Below the pieces are notes generated by a model, which did not search any database, was not told the DNA's origin, and saw nothing but the letters and a program-made list of their open reading frames with translations. Shown one piece after another: positions 1 through 8,975 of a stretch of 64,000 bases of DNA; position 1 is the first letter of the stretch, and each line of letters starts with the position of its first letter. Location of the stretch: assembly GCF_964019545.1 (NCBI RefSeq), contig NZ_OZ026451.1, forward strand, positions 372,001-436,000. The letters are read 5' to 3'. The DNA comes from Rickettsiella endosymbiont of Xylota segnis. GTDB taxonomy: Bacteria > Pseudomonadota > Gammaproteobacteria > Diplorickettsiales > Diplorickettsiaceae. Position numbers and translations under genes: made by a program.

Positions 1-666
1 TGAGGAACGATTATCATCTAAATAGACTGTTTTTATAGGAATTTCTTGAATATTGACTTGATGTTCCTCAGCAATCAATAACATTTCTAGCTCAAATTCA
101 TAGCCGCGTGCATTCGAATTTAACAAAGGTAATAGCAGGGTGCGTGGAATGACACGTAAACCCGTTTGTGTGTCTTCTAAGATGGTTTTACTAAATAGAC
201 GCAAAATATATTTTGTTAGTTTATTGCCGAATCGACTACGCCATGGAATGGGCGTATTATTAAATGTACGTTTTCCTAAATAGAGATGTGAGGGTTTTTG
301 CATAAAAACTGCTGAGAGGTGTAGGATATCTTGGGGAAGATGTTGACCGTCAGCATCCGCAGTGACGATTCCTAATTCTTTAGGGTGGCTAGTGGCTAGC
401 CAATGTTTAAATCCCGTTTTGAGCGCCTGACCTTTACCTTTATTTTTTGTATGACGGAGAAGCTCAATATCAAAAGCTTGAATTTTTGAAAAAATATTTT
501 GTTTATTAAGGTCAGAGCCATCGTCTACAACAATAATTCGTTGTTTAGATTGGCTTTCACGTAAAGATTTTATTAACGCTACCAGATTATCGTTAGGCTG
601 GTAAGCAGGAATAAGAATAGTTGGATGCAAATCCTTTATCATAGCTTGAGTATAAGTAAAAGACAT
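1..666 (-). CDS. Family 2 glycosyltransferase (partial, C-terminus beyond window)
   Basis: The minus strand is open for 222 codons from ATG at 666 to the window edge. The N-terminus reads as a GT-A fold: a beta strand with TILIPAY, then VVDDGS near residue 46, then the metal-binding DADGQ motif near residue 104, and a QTGLR segment further on. This matches family 2 transferases of the dolichol-phosphate-mannose-synthase type, which move a sugar from a nucleotide donor to a lipid or protein acceptor at the inner face of the membrane. The C-terminus is missing, so membrane anchors cannot be judged. An alternative start is ATG at 642. Neither start has a clear Shine-Dalgarno site. The acceptor is unknown. 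Confidence 0.85.
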   Translation of the reverse strand, partial: MSFTYTQAMIKDLHPTILIPAYQPNDNLVALIKSLRESQSKQRIIVVDDGSDLNKQNIFSKIQAFDIELLRHTKNKGKGQALKTGFKHWLATSHPKELGIVTADADGQHLPQDILHLSAVFMQKPSHLYLGKRTFNNTPIPWRSRFGNKLTKYILRLFSKTILEDTQTGLRVIPRTLLLPLLNSNARGYEFELEMLLIAEEHQVNIQEIPIKTVYLDDNRSS

Positions 667-743
667 AGAGGAGACTAGTCCTTAATAAGATTCACTTTAA
701 AGAACGGTTGCAAAGATTGGATATAAAGTCAATGATTCCTTTG

Positions 744-1223
744 TTAAAAAAGCTTATTTAAAGATGGATTGAATAAGGCTAAGGTTTGTGTGCCTTGAAA
801 AGTTTCGGCATGGAATAATATCTGTCTGTTCATTTCCATTAAATTGATATGACAAATAATATCGGGTTTGGGTAAAAATTCTAAAGCACGTTCAGGCCAT
901 TCTATTAGCCAAATAGCAGGTTGGTCAAATTCATCACAAAGCCCCATTTCAAATATTTCGTTGGGGGATTGTAAACGATATAGGTCAAGATGATAAATAG
1001 AATAAGGGGCTATCTCATAGGTTTCAATTAAGGTGTAAGTGGGACTTTTTACTAAGCCTGAATAGCCTAATTTTTTTACTAGCGCACGAACAAAGAATGT
1101 TTTTCCTGCGCCTAACTCACCCTTTAAAAAAATGATCAATCGTTTGTTCTTAGGGCAGCACTCAGCTAATTTTTTGGCTAATTGCTCCATTTCTTTTTCA
1201 GTTTTTAGTAAAATGACTGACAT
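744..1223 (-). CDS. tsaE: tRNA threonylcarbamoyladenosine biosynthesis ATPase TsaE
   Basis: This is a 159-residue P-loop protein with Walker A GELGAGKT at residues 35-42, followed by the SPTYTLIETYE and HLDLYRL segments typical of TsaE (YjeE). TsaE is the ATPase partner of TsaB and TsaD, which place threonylcarbamoyl on A37 of ANN-reading tRNAs. Length is normal for the family. It sits 20 bp downstream of ettA on the same strand, so the two are probably co-transcribed. No strong ribosome-binding site precedes the ATG. Confidence 0.95.
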   Translation of the reverse strand: MSVILLKTEKEMEQLAKKLAECCPKNKRLIIFLKGELGAGKTFFVRALVKKLGYSGLVKSPTYTLIETYEIAPYSIYHLDLYRLQSPNEIFEMGLCDEFDQPAIWLIEWPERALEFLPKPDIICHINLMEMNRQILFHAETFQGTQTLALFNPSLNKLF

Positions 1224-1243
1224 AGAAGCGTGAAATATTTAGT

Positions 1244-2920
1244 TTAATCATTTAGTTTTTTGTATTTCATTTTTTTCTTAGCTTGAGTTTCGTCAATGCC
1301 TAAGCGTTTTAAACGATCAAATTCATAATCGGTAAAATTACCTGTAAAACAATCAATCCGATTGTCTTGGAAAGCGATGATATGCGTTGCCATTCGATCT
1401 AAAAACCAGCGATCATGAGAAATCACCATTGCGCAACCGGGAAAACTTAACAATGCTTCTTCTAATGCACGTAAAGTTTCTACATCCAAATCATTGGTGG
1501 GTTCATCAAGGAGTAAAACGTTGCCACCAGCACGTAATAATTTGGCTAAGTGGACGCGATTACGTTCGCCGCCCGATAAGTTTTTTATTAGTTTTTGTTG
1601 ATCAGACCCTTTAAAATTGAAGCGACCTACATAGGATCGTGAAGGCATTTGGAATTGATTAATCGTCATAATATCCAATCCTTCGGAGATTTCTTGCCAC
1701 ACAGTATGATCCGGATTCAGTGAATCACGACTTTGATCAATATAAGCTAGTTGTACGGAAGCACCTTGATGTATTTTTCCGCTATCGGGTTGTTCTTGTT
1801 GCATAATCAATTTAAACAAAGTGGATTTCCCAGCACCATTCGGACCAATAATTCCTATGATGGCACCTTTTGGCACTGTAAAACTAAAATTATTGATTAA
1901 TATGCGTCCATTGAAGCCTTTTGTCAGTTGATCAAATTCCAACACCGAATCCCCCAGACGTATTCCCGGTGGGATATAGAGTTCCTGTGTTTCGGCTCGC
2001 TTTTGAAAGTCTTGAGAACTTAATTCTTCAAAACGTGCTAAACGCGCTTTACTTTTTGCTTGCCGACCTTTTGGGTTAGTTCGTACCCATTCTAATTCAG
2101 CTTTTAAGCTTTTTTCATGAGCGGCTTGTTGTCTTCCTTCTTGAGCAAGACGCTTTTGTTTTTGTTCTAGCCAAGAGGAATAATTGCCTTCATAGGGGAT
2201 TCCATGCCCGCGATCGAGTTCCAAAATCCAACCGGCGACATTATCTAAGAAGTAACGGTCATGGGTTACTGCAATGACAGTGCCTGAATAATCATGTAAA
2301 TAGCGTTCTAACCAGGCTACGCTTTCCGCATCCAAATGGTTAGTGGGTTCATCGAGCAACAACATATCAGAGTTGGATAATAACAAGCGACATAATGCGA
2401 CACGACGTCGTTCACCACCCGAAAGTTGTGTAATTTGTGCGTCCCATGGAGGTAAACAGAGCGCATCTGCTGCTATATTTAATTTACGTTCTAATTCCCA
2501 GCCTCCTTGGGCATCGATTTGTGTTTGTAGCTCGCCTTGTTCTTCGAAGAGCTGATTCATGGCCGATTCACTCATAGGTTCGGCAAATTTCATGCTAATT
2601 TCGTTAAATCGATCTAATAGCTTTTTAGTATCTGCAATGGCGTCTTCCACGTTACCACGCACATCTTTAAGTGGGTCTAATTGAGGTTCTTGAGGAAGAT
2701 AGCCAATTTTGATTCCTGGTAATGCACGTGCTTCACCGACAAAATCCTGATCTTCTCCTGCTAAAATACGCAGTAAAGTCGATTTGCCTGAGCCATTTAG
2801 CCCTAAGACCCCAATTTTCGCTCCAGGATAAAAAGATAGCCAAATATCTTTAAGGATCTCTTTCTTAGGGGCAACGATTTTACTCACTGCTTGCATGGTA
2901 TAGATATATTGTTGGGACAT
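1244..2920 (-). CDS. ettA: Energy-dependent translational throttle protein EttA (ABC-F ATPase)
   Basis: The 558-residue protein has two ABC cassettes and no membrane segment, which defines ABC-F. Walker A motifs are GLNGSGKST (near residue 40) and GPNGAGKST (second half), and signatures are LSGGERRR and LSGGERNR. Walker B reads LLLDEPTNHLD and LLLDEPTNDLD. The linker between cassettes (residues about 240-320) is rich in Lys/Arg/Glu, as expected for the arm that contacts tRNA in the ribosomal E site. E. coli EttA is 555 residues, so length agrees. EttA gates the first peptide bond according to ADP/ATP level. It lies directly upstream of tsaE. Confidence 0.95.
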   Translation of the reverse strand: MSQQYIYTMQAVSKIVAPKKEILKDIWLSFYPGAKIGVLGLNGSGKSTLLRILAGEDQDFVGEARALPGIKIGYLPQEPQLDPLKDVRGNVEDAIADTKKLLDRFNEISMKFAEPMSESAMNQLFEEQGELQTQIDAQGGWELERKLNIAADALCLPPWDAQITQLSGGERRRVALCRLLLSNSDMLLLDEPTNHLDAESVAWLERYLHDYSGTVIAVTHDRYFLDNVAGWILELDRGHGIPYEGNYSSWLEQKQKRLAQEGRQQAAHEKSLKAELEWVRTNPKGRQAKSKARLARFEELSSQDFQKRAETQELYIPPGIRLGDSVLEFDQLTKGFNGRILINNFSFTVPKGAIIGIIGPNGAGKSTLFKLIMQQEQPDSGKIHQGASVQLAYIDQSRDSLNPDHTVWQEISEGLDIMTINQFQMPSRSYVGRFNFKGSDQQKLIKNLSGGERNRVHLAKLLRAGGNVLLLDEPTNDLDVETLRALEEALLSFPGCAMVISHDRWFLDRMATHIIAFQDNRIDCFTGNFTDYEFDRLKRLGIDETQAKKKMKYKKLND

Positions 2921-3032
2921 AACCTAAAATCAATAAATTGTTAGAAAGAAGGAATACTAGCAATAATAGTCTGAACTAGCTAGATTTTTTATACTCTAGC
3001 TGTTCTAAATTCGACTATTTTTAGATTGTTAT

Positions 3033-4852
3033 TTAGGGGTCATAGGGTCTCCATAGAGGTTTCTGATCTTTAGTATGCTGATCAATTTGAGTGGTTATTA
3101 ATTGAGTTAAACAGTGACAAATTGCAGAATATTGGTTATTTGATGGTATATAATCAGTTTTAAGCATTAATAGGTGTTCTTTAAGCCTAGTTAAAAAAAT
3201 TTCCTTAGTGAGTGCGATAGATTGGGGTTTAAAAAAATATAATTTACGGATACCGCTATGGCTAAATTTTATTTGTTTCACCCCAGGTGCTGAATATAAA
3301 CTTGTTAAATCATATAATTTACTTAAAAAATCTTGATATCTAAGATCTGAAGGTTGAACAGGAATATTATTTTTTTCTAAGCAATTTTGTTTTTGCTGAT
3401 CTGGATGGGCGGCGATATAAAATGCTAAAATAGCGCTTAGTAATTTTTCAAACAATTGATGTCCTGGTTCAAGCAATGGGTGGCTTAGCTGATAAGCAAT
3501 AGTTTGTATTGTGCCTTCAGTTAAAGCAGCTTGCATAGATTTCACTGTAATAGATTGCAATTCATTAAGAAAAATTTTTCTTGAATCATTATCGGAGAGT
3601 GCTATTTTTCGCTTGAAGTAATATGCTTTTATTTCGGATAAAAATAGCAGTTTAACCCCATCTACAGCTTGAAATTTTTCTTGCAGGATTTCTGGTTTCG
3701 ATCGTTCCTCCGAGGAAAAAAAATCTCTATAAACGCAGTTAATCCTAAATTCATTGGCTATTATTTGTTGTTTATTTTCAAGAGAAGCACTTTCAGGTGA
3801 TTTAGAAAGATATAAAACTATTTCGGCTAACCTTAACTGTGTCAATCTATCAATATCGGAATGTGGGTGTATAAACCTAGCCATATTATTTATAAATAAA
3901 GGATAAAAATAATTGTCAGGTAAAAATACGGCTATTTCCAAGCTTTCTTCTATTTCTTTAAATATATTTTTTTCTAAGTTTAATAATTCTTCATTAGATA
4001 TTGTAAGTAAGCTTAAAGCATTTGTTATTGATTTTGATGTATTAGGTTTAGAGATTTTTGTTTTAAGCTTTTCATTTATCTCTAATGGCGGATAGCTACG
4101 TTTATTAGAGGTTACGACAGGTTTGTTTGATACCAAATTCGGAATTTTATCAATATTTTTTGCGATTAACGAATCCTTATCGCTAAGAGTTACGCGCGAA
4201 ATTTGTATCTCTGCATTTTGAAGCTTTATTCTTTCCAAGGGAACTATCGAGGAGTTTAACTGTAACTCCTTTAAAGTTTCTTTAGCTTCAGCTATTTTAA
4301 TATCCGTTTCAATCTTTGCTTGCGGCATATTATTTTGCTTATAAAGAGCAGACGATTTTTCCAAGTAATTAATCGCTTTTCCTACTAACACTGGTGAGGT
4401 TGTAGTGTCTAAAATATGACAGGCAAAATTATAATAATAAGCAACCTGACGATTTTTTTTATCTTTTTCCCAACTATTTGTGGCTGTCTTTAATTGTAAG
4501 GCAAAAGTTTTACTTTTCCGCAAAGAAACTTTTTTTTGGAATGCTGTGTTTTCTCTATTAAGTTGATCAAGTTGATTTTTTAATAATCCAAGTTCAGAGT
4601 CATTGTTCTGAATGATCAATTCAGCAGTAGGTGATAATTCAAAGGAATTCATTTTGCATTGGATGACTCCTAAACGAGCGGCGAGCCCAATGAGTTTTAT
4701 TTGATTACTAGAATGAGCGGTGTCTAATGCTAATTGTACGATGCGCTCATACTCAAACGCAATTTTGCATATTCAGGTGAGTTAGTGTTTAATTTTAATA
4801 ATTTATTAAAGGAGTTATTAACCGAATTTAATTGATTAGGCAATGTAAACAT
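3033..4852 (-). pseudogene. Orphan charged protein of about 607 residues, interrupted by a -1 frameshift
   Basis: The long open frame (539 residues from ATG at 4652) has no recognisable domain. It is rich in Lys, Gln, Asn and Glu, with coiled-coil-like stretches near its N-terminus. The likely true start is ATG at 4852: it has the strong site AAAGGAG nine bases upstream and reads MFTLPNQLNS and onward. That frame loses register at an A4 run (4763-4766). Adding one A joins PEYAK to IAFEYERIVQLAL, which continues without a stop into the long frame. The gene is therefore either a recent pseudogene or carries a sequencing error. Size, composition and absence of neighbours fit a secreted effector, but I see no proof. 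Confidence 0.6.
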
Positions 4853-4884
4853 TTTTATTAACTCCTTTTAATATTGTTAGATTT

Positions 4885-4906
4885 TTACGTATGCTACCAT
4901 ACGTAA
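4885..4906. promoter_or_regulatory. Perfect inverted repeat between divergent genes
   Basis: TTACGTATG at 4885-4893 and its exact reverse complement at 4898-4906 are separated by four bases (CTAC). The dyad lies 33 bp upstream of the orphan gene start at 4852 and 104 bp upstream of glyA, which diverge here. No U-tract follows on either side, so an operator is more likely than a terminator. The binding protein is unknown. Confidence 0.45.
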
Positions 4907-5009
4907 TAAATTGAAAACTAGCTTTTGATTAGGGAAAGAAAAGAAAGTAATATAAGAATTTTCAATAAATAACAAATTTTTGACTTTAAAAATGAGGGAT
5001 TAAATCATC

Positions 5010-6269
5010 ATGTCTTATTCACTGCAAGAAACACTTAGCGACTTTGATCCTGATTTATGGTCCGCGATGAGCAACGAGGCTCAGCGTCAAGAAGATCATT
5101 TAGAATTAATTGCTTCAGAAAACTATACCAGTCCGTTGGTATTGCAAGCACAGAGTTCTGTTTTAACCAATAAATATGCCGAAGGTTACCCCAGTAAACG
5201 TTATTATGGCGGCTGTGAATATGTTGACATCGTAGAACAATTAGCAATTGATAGAGCAAAGGAATTATTTCAAGCAGATTACGCGAATGTACAAACGCAT
5301 TCAGGTTCCCAGGCGAATGCGGCGGCTTATATGGCCTTGATTCAACCTGGGGATACTCTGTTAGGCATGAGTTTAGCGCATGGTGGTCACTTAACGCATG
5401 GAGCAAAAGTTAGTTTTTCTGGGAAAATGTATCATGCCTATGCGTATGGTGTCACACCCGATACACAATTAATTGATTATGCAGAAGTAGAATTCCTGGC
5501 AAAAAAACATAAGCCTAAATTAATTATTGCGGGTTTTTCAGCTTATTCAAGAGTGGTGGACTGGCAACGATTTAGAGATATTGCGGATGAAGTGGGTGCC
5601 TATTTTTTGGTGGATATGGCGCATATAGCAGGGTTAGTGGCAGCGGGTTTGTATCCTTCACCGGTTCCTATTGCGGATGTGGTGACAACGACTACACATA
5701 AAACTTTACGCGGGCCTAGAGGAGGCTTAATTTTAGCGCGCTCAAATCCTGAAATCGAAAAAAAATTAAATTCTGCGGTATTTCCAGGGCAGCAAGGCGG
5801 ACCTTTAATGCATGTTATTGCGGGTAAAGCAGTCGCTTTAAAAGAAGCTTTAGCACCTAGTTTTAAAGTCTATCAGCAACAAGTAATAACTAATGCAAAA
5901 GCTATGGTTCAGGTGATGTTGCAAAGAGGCTATAAAATCGTCTCTGGCGGGACCGATAATCATCTTTTCTTAATCGACATGATTGAAAAAGGTATCACAG
6001 GGAAAGAAGCTGAGGAGATATTGGAAAAGGCATATATCACTTTGAATAAGAATATGCTTCCGAATGATCCACGCTCACCTTTTGTAACTAGCGGTTTACG
6101 GATAGGCACCCCTGCTATAACCACTCGAGGTTTAAAAGAAAAAGAGGTGAGGGACGTGGCTAATTGGATTTGCGATGTCCTTGATAATCTAAAAGACCCT
6201 CAATGCATAGATAAAGTCAGGAAACAAGTCATGGCACTATGCCAGCAATTTCCAGTATACTCCCCCTAA
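5010..6269 (+). CDS. glyA: Serine hydroxymethyltransferase
   Basis: GlyA interconverts serine and glycine with tetrahydrofolate, supplying one-carbon units in the cytosol. The 419-residue length is standard. The PLP-binding lysine is in [16 protein letters not shown] near residue 230. Other family signatures seen are LIASENYTS at the N-terminus and SGSQANAA, which binds the cofactor phosphate. The ATG is preceded by a GAGGGAT site. It heads the same-strand run glyA-nrdR-nusB-thiL-pgpA, a common gammaproteobacterial order. Confidence 0.97.
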   Translation: MSYSLQETLSDFDPDLWSAMSNEAQRQEDHLELIASENYTSPLVLQAQSSVLTNKYAEGYPSKRYYGGCEYVDIVEQLAIDRAKELFQADYANVQTHSGSQANAAAYMALIQPGDTLLGMSLAHGGHLTHGAKVSFSGKMYHAYAYGVTPDTQLIDYAEVEFLAKKHKPKLIIAGFSAYSRVVDWQRFRDIADEVGAYFLVDMAHIAGLVAAGLYPSPVPIADVVTTTTHKTLRGPRGGLILARSNPEIEKKLNSAVFPGQQGGPLMHVIAGKAVALKEALAPSFKVYQQQVITNAKAMVQVMLQRGYKIVSGGTDNHLFLIDMIEKGITGKEAEEILEKAYITLNKNMLPNDPRSPFVTSGLRIGTPAITTRGLKEKEVRDVANWICDVLDNLKDPQCIDKVRKQVMALCQQFPVYSP

Positions 6270-6296
6270 GTTCAGAAATGTTCTTCTAGAGATACA

Positions 6297-6800
6297 ATGA
6301 TGTATTGTCCTTTTTGTAATGAAGCGGATACCAAAGTGATCGATTCTCGTCTAAGTAGCGATGGTCAACAGGTACGGCGTCGGCGTGAATGTTTACAATG
6401 TAATGAACGTTTTAGCAGTTTTGAATCAGCTGAGCTAGGATTACCACGCGTGGTCAAACGTGATAATACGCGGAGTGCCTTTGATCAGGAAAAACTAAGA
6501 GCGGGCATGCTTAAAGCCCTAGAAAAAAGACCTGTTTCCAGCGAGCAGGTTGAGGCAATTATTGTGCGCTTAATAAAAAAATTACGCGCATTAGGCGAAC
6601 GTGAAATTTCTTCAAGACAAATTGGTGAATGGGTGATGGAAGAACTGTGTGATTTAGATCCCGTTGCGTACGTACGATTTGCATCGGTATATCGAAGTTT
6701 TCAGGATATACAAGCATTTAATCAGGCGATTGAACAATTAAAACAAGATATTTCTGCAAATAAAAAACAAACTCATGACACTGAAATCGAAAAAAAATAA
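6297..6800 (+). CDS. nrdR: Transcriptional repressor NrdR
   Basis: NrdR is the zinc-ribbon/ATP-cone repressor of ribonucleotide reductase genes. The N-terminal zinc ribbon shows CPFC and CLQC pairs flanking the KVIDSRL and RRRREC segments; the ATP-cone follows with [16 protein letters not shown]. The 167 residues are slightly longer than the usual 150-160 because of a lysine-rich tail. Two adjacent ATGs (6297, 6300) could each be the start. It follows glyA by 27 bp and overlaps nusB by 26 bp. Confidence 0.95.
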   Translation: MMYCPFCNEADTKVIDSRLSSDGQQVRRRRECLQCNERFSSFESAELGLPRVVKRDNTRSAFDQEKLRAGMLKALEKRPVSSEQVEAIIVRLIKKLRALGEREISSRQIGEWVMEELCDLDPVAYVRFASVYRSFQDIQAFNQAIEQLKQDISANKKQTHDTEIEKK

Positions 6801-7254
6801 TTTTAAAGCAAAGCAACGCGCACGTCGTTTTGCTATGCAAGCCATTTATCAATGGCATTTAACGCAAGAAAAATTTTCTGCTATTCAAGCTAAATTTTTG
6901 GCTCAAGAGGAAATGGTGAGTGTGGATACTGCTTATTTCCTTTTGCTAGTTCAAGGAGTCTTAAAGGATCAAGAATCATTAGATAATCTTTTACAACAAT
7001 TTTTAGACCGTCCACTTAAAGAATTAGGATTGGTAGAGTTGGCTATTTTGAGATTGGGTGCTTATGAATTGCTTGACTGCCCAGAAGTCCCTTATAAAGT
7101 TGTATTAAACGAATCTATCGAATTAGCTAAGATGTTTGGCGCTATGGATAGTTATAAATATATTAATGGTATTTTAAACCTACTAGCAAAAAAAAATCGT
7201 TCTTTGGAATATACTCACAGCAAAGGGATTTTGGGCAAGACATCACAAGAATAA
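6775..7254 (+). CDS. nusB: Transcription antitermination factor NusB
   Basis: NusB pairs with NusE (ribosomal S10) on boxA RNA in rRNA antitermination complexes. The 159-residue protein has the all-helical NusB signature: [12 protein letters not shown] at the N-terminus, [17 protein letters not shown] in the middle and [14 protein letters not shown] toward the C-terminus. The start overlaps the end of nrdR, which suggests translational coupling. The C-terminal tail ([11 protein letters not shown]) is a little longer than usual. Confidence 0.95.
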   Translation: MTLKSKKNNFKAKQRARRFAMQAIYQWHLTQEKFSAIQAKFLAQEEMVSVDTAYFLLLVQGVLKDQESLDNLLQQFLDRPLKELGLVELAILRLGAYELLDCPEVPYKVVLNESIELAKMFGAMDSYKYINGILNLLAKKNRSLEYTHSKGILGKTSQE

Positions 7255-7278
7255 AGCGATCAAAATGTGATGTATATG

Positions 7279-7326
7279 GATTGCGAGTTAAGCGTCAACA
7301 TAAAAATTCAAGTGCAAAAAGTATAT
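7279..7326 (-). repeat. Truncated MITE-like dispersed repeat, left half
   Basis: On the minus strand this reads TATACTTTTTGCACTTGAAT and continues with a GTTGACGCTTAACTCGCAAT-like segment, matching the left half of the repeat best seen at 16988-17110. The right terminal inverted repeat is not found. It occupies the gap between nusB and thiL. Confidence 0.6.
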
Positions 7327-7352
7327 AAGGATCAATAATTTTCTAATCTTTT

Positions 7353-8324
7353 ATGTCATTAAATGAATTTGATTTAATTCAACGTTTTTTTAATTCACCA
7401 ACAAAGCAGCGCAAAGATGTTATTTTAGGCATAGGCGACGATGCCGCTATTTTGCAAGTGCCATTCGATCAACAATTGGTAGTGAGTACCGACACTTTAG
7501 TATCAGGTCGACATTTTCCTGAAAATACTTCACCTGCGGATATTGGATATAAATCATTAGCAGTTAATTTAAGTGATCTTTCTGCAATGGGTGCTGAGCC
7601 TGCATGGGCATTACTGGCACTGACATTACCTAACACCAATGAAATCTGGCTCAAAAAATTTACCGAAGGTTTTTTTCCTTTACTGCAAGATTTTCAATTG
7701 CAACTGGTGGGAGGAGATATAACACAAGGACCTTTAACAATTACGTTTCAGGCATTAGGGTTTGTTCCAGCGGGTAAAGCGTTAGGTCGTGTCGGTGCAA
7801 AAGTAGGTGATCGCATTTATGTGACAGGGACTTTAGGTGATGCAGGCTTGGCTCTCGAATCAATCCATAAAAAAAATTGTTTTGGATTATCACCCTCTCA
7901 GATTTTTTTTGTCATGCAACGTTTAAATCGACCCGTTCCCCGCGTCGAGGTAGGTCTTGCATTACGTGATATTGCAAGTAGTGCTATTGATGTTTCAGAT
8001 GGACTAGCCGCTGATTTGGGTCATATTTTATCGACGAATCAAGTGGGTGCGTTGCTTCAATTAGAAAAGCTTCCTTTATCAGAGAGTCTGCAAGCTTTGC
8101 CATCTGCAAAGGCATGGCAATTGGCTTTAAATTCTGGAGATGATTATGAGCTATGTTTTACTGTGCCTGAGTCGCATGAAAGAGCATTGCAATTACATTT
8201 ACTAGCATTGAATACGCCCTATACCTGTATAGGAAGTATTAAAAAAGAACCAGGTTTAATTTTGCTAGATAAAAAAGGATCAGTTTTCAATATAGATAAA
8301 TTAGGATATCAGCACTTTATTTGA
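7353..8324 (+). CDS. thiL: Thiamine-monophosphate kinase
   Basis: ThiL phosphorylates thiamine monophosphate to thiamine diphosphate. The 323-residue protein shows the AIR-synthase-like fold signatures: GIGDDAAIL near residue 27, STDTLVSGRHF, DLSAMGAEP, LVGGDITQGPL and DVSDGLAADLGHI. Length is normal. The ATG lacks a close ribosome-binding site (AAGGA lies about 20 bases upstream), so expression may depend on the upstream genes. It is third of the nusB-thiL-pgpA run. Confidence 0.95.
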   Translation: MSLNEFDLIQRFFNSPTKQRKDVILGIGDDAAILQVPFDQQLVVSTDTLVSGRHFPENTSPADIGYKSLAVNLSDLSAMGAEPAWALLALTLPNTNEIWLKKFTEGFFPLLQDFQLQLVGGDITQGPLTITFQALGFVPAGKALGRVGAKVGDRIYVTGTLGDAGLALESIHKKNCFGLSPSQIFFVMQRLNRPVPRVEVGLALRDIASSAIDVSDGLAADLGHILSTNQVGALLQLEKLPLSESLQALPSAKAWQLALNSGDDYELCFTVPESHERALQLHLLALNTPYTCIGSIKKEPGLILLDKKGSVFNIDKLGYQHFI

Positions 8325-8407
8325 AAGTATTAGATAACGTATGTTCGCGTCTTAGCTTCTAGTCAGTATATAATCATTTTTTTCTATAGAATGTTATGAG
8401 ATAAATT

Positions 8408-8893
8408 ATGCAAAAGGATCTAGTCCGTAAGGTGTTTAGCCATCCTATTTACTTAATCGCTTTTGGTTTTGGCGCTGGATTATCTCCTTTTGCGCCAGGG
8501 ACTTGTGGAACATTAGTTGCCATTCCATTGTATTATTTAATACAGTCTTTTTCTTTAGTTAACTACGGACTGATTTTGTTATTCGCGACGCTGATCGGTG
8601 TTTGGATTTGTGATGTAACGGAGCGAGGAATTGGCGTTCACGACTATTCAGGAATAGTTTGGGATGAAATATGTGGATTTGGGTTGACTATGTTTGCCGC
8701 TCCAAAAGGTTGGTTATGGATAGCGATTGGTTTTGTTTTATTTCGTTTGTTCGATATTGTGAAACCTTGGCCTATCGCTTGGATAGATCGAAAAATGCCG
8801 GGTGGATTAGGTGTCATGGTAGATGATTTAATGGCGGGTGTGTATGCCTGGATAATTTTACACCTAATATACTCGTTGCACTTAAATTTTTGA
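8408..8893 (+). CDS. pgpA: Phosphatidylglycerophosphatase A
   Basis: PgpA dephosphorylates phosphatidylglycerol phosphate in the inner membrane. The 161-residue protein has the family motifs GAGLSPFAPGTCGT near the N-terminus and VWDEICGF in the middle, then DIVKPWPIAWIDR and GGLGVMVDDLMAG, with several hydrophobic segments. The last codons (YSLHLNF, stop) fall inside a copy of the dispersed repeat, so the native C-terminus has been replaced or extended by repeat sequence. Confidence 0.95.
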   Translation: MQKDLVRKVFSHPIYLIAFGFGAGLSPFAPGTCGTLVAIPLYYLIQSFSLVNYGLILLFATLIGVWICDVTERGIGVHDYSGIVWDEICGFGLTMFAAPKGWLWIAIGFVLFRLFDIVKPWPIAWIDRKMPGGLGVMVDDLMAGVYAWIILHLIYSLHLNF

Positions 8894-8912
8894 GTTGCCG
8901 CTCCATCTCGAA
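8865..8912 (+). repeat. Truncated MITE-like dispersed repeat overlapping the pgpA stop
   Basis: The stretch beginning ATATACTCGTTGCACTTAAA and continuing with GAGTTGCCGCTC matches the left half of the 16988-17110 element. It covers the last eight codons and the stop of pgpA. No right end is seen. Confidence 0.6.
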
Positions 8913-8975
8913 CTAAACTTTGTCAATCCCGCCAGTTATCTTTTCCGGTTTGTGTTTATTAAAAAAGCTTTGCAC

